A DNA stretch of 8,153 nt, taken from contig JAXDIL010000166.1 of assembly GCA_034664005.1 (NCBI GenBank), positions 1-8,153 on the forward strand. Direction: 5' to 3'. The translations under genes and the position numbers were made by a program. Position 1 is the stretch's first letter. The number at the start of each line of letters is the position of its first letter. Source of the DNA: JACVRW01 sp034664005 (GTDB lineage Bacteria; Actinomycetota; Thermoleophilia; Solirubrobacterales; Thermoleophilaceae). Below the pieces are notes generated by a model. The model made no database searches, had not been told where the DNA came from, and worked only from the letters and a program-made list of their open reading frames with translations. Below are positions 6,196-8,153 of this stretch, piece after piece.

Positions 6196-8153
6196 GGTGC
6201 CGGGACTCGCGCCGCCGCCGCCACCGCCACCGCTTGGTGGAGCCGTCGGGTCGGGAGCGGGGGTCGGCGCCGGCTCTGCCGGGGGCGTCGGGTTCTGAGG
6301 CGCATTCTCGCCTGGGGTACCGCCGCCCGTGCCGTCGCCCGCCTGACCGCCGCCTGACTCCGTGCCGTCGTCGGGCGTGGTGGTGGGGGCCTGCTCTGCG
6401 GGCGGGATGTCGCTGGGCGACACCGGCACCGCGGGCGCGATGTCCTGGGTCGTGCCGCTGTCGTCCTTCGAGCCGCGCAGCAGGCGGCGCTGCGTCCGCA
6501 GCTCGAGCCACGAGCTCATGAAGTCGTGGAAGATCTCGGCGGGGAACGTTCCGCCGGCCACCGGGCCGCCCGCGTGCTCGAACTCCATCGGCTGGAGCCT
6601 GTCGGCGTAGCCGACCCAGATCGCGACCGTGATGTCTTCGTTCCCGCCGACGAACCAGGCGTCGCCGTAGTTCTCGGTCGTGCCGGTCTTGCCCCAGACG
6701 AACTCGTCGCCCACCTGGGCGGCGCGTCCGGTGCCGCTCCGGACGACCAGCGAGAGCATGTCCTTCTCGACCTGGGCGACCTTCGGCGGCAGCACCTGCT
6801 CCACGACGGGCGTGTTCTCGTTGACGGTCCCGTCCGCCTCCTCGACGCTCTCGATCGCCACGGGCCCGCGGTCGTTCGGCGCGAGCGTGCCGGAGATGCG
6901 CTTGCCGTCGTTCGCGAGCGTCGAGTAGGCATAGGCCATCTCGAGCGGTGTGACGCCCTCCTTGAGGCCACCGAGCAGCATGGCCGGGTTCGTGGAGAGC
7001 TTGGTGCGGATGCCCATGTCCTGCGCGAGCGCGGCGACCCGGCGTGGCTTCACCTTCATGCCGAGCTCGGCGAACACCGAGTTGTCGGAGGTGGCGGTGG
7101 CCGACCACAGCGAGGCCGTCCCGAGGTACGAGTCCTCGTAGTTGGAGACGGGGAAGCGCACCTTCTGGCCGCGGCCGTTCTTCGAGTAGAAGACCTTCGG
7201 CTGCGATGCCCAGCTGCTGTTCGGGTCGATGCCGTCGTCGAGAGCACGGGCGAGGATGAACGGCTTGAAGGCGGAGCCGGGCTGGCGATGGCCGTTCGTG
7301 GCCAGGTTGAACGGCCGCGCGTTGTAGTCCGAGCCGCCCACCATCGCGCGTACCTCCCCGGTCTTGTTCTTGATCGCCACGAGCGCGGCGTCCGGGCCGA
7401 TGCCCGAGAGCCGGCCCACGATCGCGCTCTCCGCGGCCTGCTGGAGCTCGGGGTCGATCGTCGTGCGCACCTTGAGGCCGCCGGCGAAGACCTTGCCGGG
7501 CCGGTACTCGGCGAGCAGGTGCTCGGTCATCCAGGTCGTGAAGTACGGCTGCTGCGACTCGGTGTTCGGCGGGTCGATGTCGTCCTCCGCGGGCAGGCTC
7601 TGCCGCACGGCCGTGTCGTACTGGGCCTGGCTGATCGTGCCCATGGACAGCATCCGCTGAAGGACGAGGTTCCGGCGCGCGCGCGAGGCGCGCGGATGCG
7701 CGACGGGGTCGTACATGCTCGGCGAGGCGATCATGCCCGCGAGCAGCGCCGCCTCGTGCGGCGCCACGTCCACCGCCTCGCGGGCGTCCGGGTCCTGTTG
7801 CTCCTCGGCCACCGGCGGCGTGTAGTTCACGCCCGCGTCGGCGGCCCCGGCGCGCTCGCTCGGCGGGTCGCCCTGGCCGAAGTAGGTCCGCACGGCCGCC
7901 TCGATGCCGTAGGCCCCGTTGCCGAAGTACACGGTGTTGAGGTACTGGGTGAGGATCTTCTGCTTCGACCAGCGCCGCTCGAGGTGATAGGCCAGCGCAG
8001 CCTCGCGGAGCTTCTCGAAGATGGTCCGGCTGCCCTGGGCCCGCAGCGCGTTCTTGACGAACTGCTCGGTGATCGTCGAGCCGCCCTGAGCGGCGCTCTG
8101 GCTGAGGATGTCTTTGACCAGGGCACGGCCGATGCCCTGGAAGTCGACGCCGC
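6187..8153 (-). CDS. Class A penicillin-binding protein (GT51 transglycosylase/transpeptidase), 5' end outside window
   Basis: A bifunctional peptidoglycan synthase that polymerises lipid II and cross-links the stem peptides outside the membrane. The last 654 residues are present. The reading frame stays open to the window edge at 8153, so the cytoplasmic tail, membrane anchor and first glycosyltransferase motif (EDxxFxxHxG) are missing from view. Seen in order: QGGSTITEQF (bases 8059-8088), the REAALAYHLERRWSK block, YLNTVYFGNGAYGIEAA, then the transpeptidase with SAFK holding the acylated serine (7264-7275), SDN (7081-7089) and KTGT (6679-6690). The GTG at 7932 within TVYFGNG is not the start. 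Two oddities: about 40 residues separate RTYFG and EAALLAG (7756-7875) where PBPs usually have about 8-10, and the protein ends in a disordered Gly/Pro/Thr tail of about 90 residues. It is a PBP1a/PonA-like protein; which paralogue cannot be told. Confidence 0.95.
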   Translation of the reverse strand, partial: GVDFQGIGRALVKDILSQSAAQGGSTITEQFVKNALRAQGSRTIFEKLREAALAYHLERRWSKQKILTQYLNTVYFGNGAYGIEAAVRTYFGQGDPPSERAGAADAGVNYTPPVAEEQQDPDAREAVDVAPHEAALLAGMIASPSMYDPVAHPRASRARRNLVLQRMLSMGTISQAQYDTAVRQSLPAEDDIDPPNTESQQPYFTTWMTEHLLAEYRPGKVFAGGLKVRTTIDPELQQAAESAIVGRLSGIGPDAALVAIKNKTGEVRAMVGGSDYNARPFNLATNGHRQPGSAFKPFILARALDDGIDPNSSWASQPKVFYSKNGRGQKVRFPVSNYEDSYLGTASLWSATATSDNSVFAELGMKVKPRRVAALAQDMGIRTKLSTNPAMLLGGLKEGVTPLEMAYAYSTLANDGKRISGTLAPNDRGPVAIESVEEADGTVNENTPVVEQVLPPKVAQVEKDMLSLVVRSGTGRAAQVGDEFVWGKTGTTENYGDAWFVGGNEDITVAIWVGYADRLQPMEFEHAGGPVAGGTFPAEIFHDFMSSWLELRTQRRLLRGSKDDSGTTQDIAPAVPVSPSDIPPAEQAPTTTPDDGTESGGGQAGDGTGGGTPGENAPQNPTPPAEPAPTPAPDPTAPPSGGGGGGGASPGTTG
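6211..6231 (-). repeat. GCC/ACC trinucleotide run coding for seven glycines
   Basis: On the plus strand this reads as four GCC triplets followed by ACC, GCC and ACC. On the coding strand it gives seven consecutive Gly codons (GGT/GGC) in the C-terminal tail of the PBP. A short, nearly pure triplet run like this could vary in length by slippage without disturbing the frame. Confidence 0.7.

Noticed and set aside
6077..7108. Open frame of 343 codons on the minus strand in another frame of the PBP gene
   Set aside because: Arg/Gly/His-rich and without motifs, while the other frame contains the SDN and KTGT transpeptidase motifs.
7930..7932. GTG at 7932 as the start of the PBP
   Set aside because: It lies inside the conserved YLNTVYFGNG segment, and upstream sequence in the same frame reads as GT51 domain to the window edge.

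Overview
The window is about 8.15 kb of very GC-rich DNA. Its third codon positions are almost all G or C, start codons are mostly GTG, and every base is taken up by housekeeping genes. I see no mobile elements, CRISPR arrays, tRNA or rRNA genes. The gene set and style suggest a high-GC actinobacterium, possibly of the Thermoleophilia/Solirubrobacterales type. That placement is an inference from codon use and protein flavour, not a database result.

Layout. (1) 6-3615, plus strand: a tight three-gene unit of a branched-chain amino acid aminotransferase (ilvE), a citramalate synthase (cimA) and a DegT/DnrJ/EryC1-family PLP aminotransferase. Each pair is joined by a 4-nt GTGA stop/start overlap. 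ilvE and cimA are the last and first steps of the threonine-independent isoleucine route (pyruvate + acetyl-CoA -> citramalate -> 2-oxobutyrate -> isoleucine). The role of the DegT protein there is unknown. (2) 3596-4186, minus strand: a GNAT acetyltransferase whose 3' end overlaps the degT gene tail-to-tail by 20 nt. (3) 4214-6174, plus strand: argininosuccinate lyase (argH), then an alkyladenine/3-methyladenine DNA glycosylase (Mpg/AAG family), again joined by a GTGA overlap. (4) 6187-8153, minus strand: the C-terminal two thirds or more of a class A penicillin-binding protein (GT51 glycosyltransferase plus transpeptidase). It is cut by the window edge and ends in a Gly/Pro-rich tail.

The only places that can hold promoters or terminators are very small. 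The GNAT and argH genes diverge from a gap of 27 bp or less that holds a symmetric pair of TANNNT -10-like elements on the two strands and no Shine-Dalgarno sequence. The mpg and pbp genes converge on a 12-bp gap beside a short inverted repeat. I see no obvious new multi-gene system. The observations most worth checking are an approximately 300-bp patch of different codon usage at the 5' end of cimA, the symmetric divergent promoter candidate, the coupled DegT gene, and an insertion of about 30 residues in the glycosyltransferase domain of the PBP.
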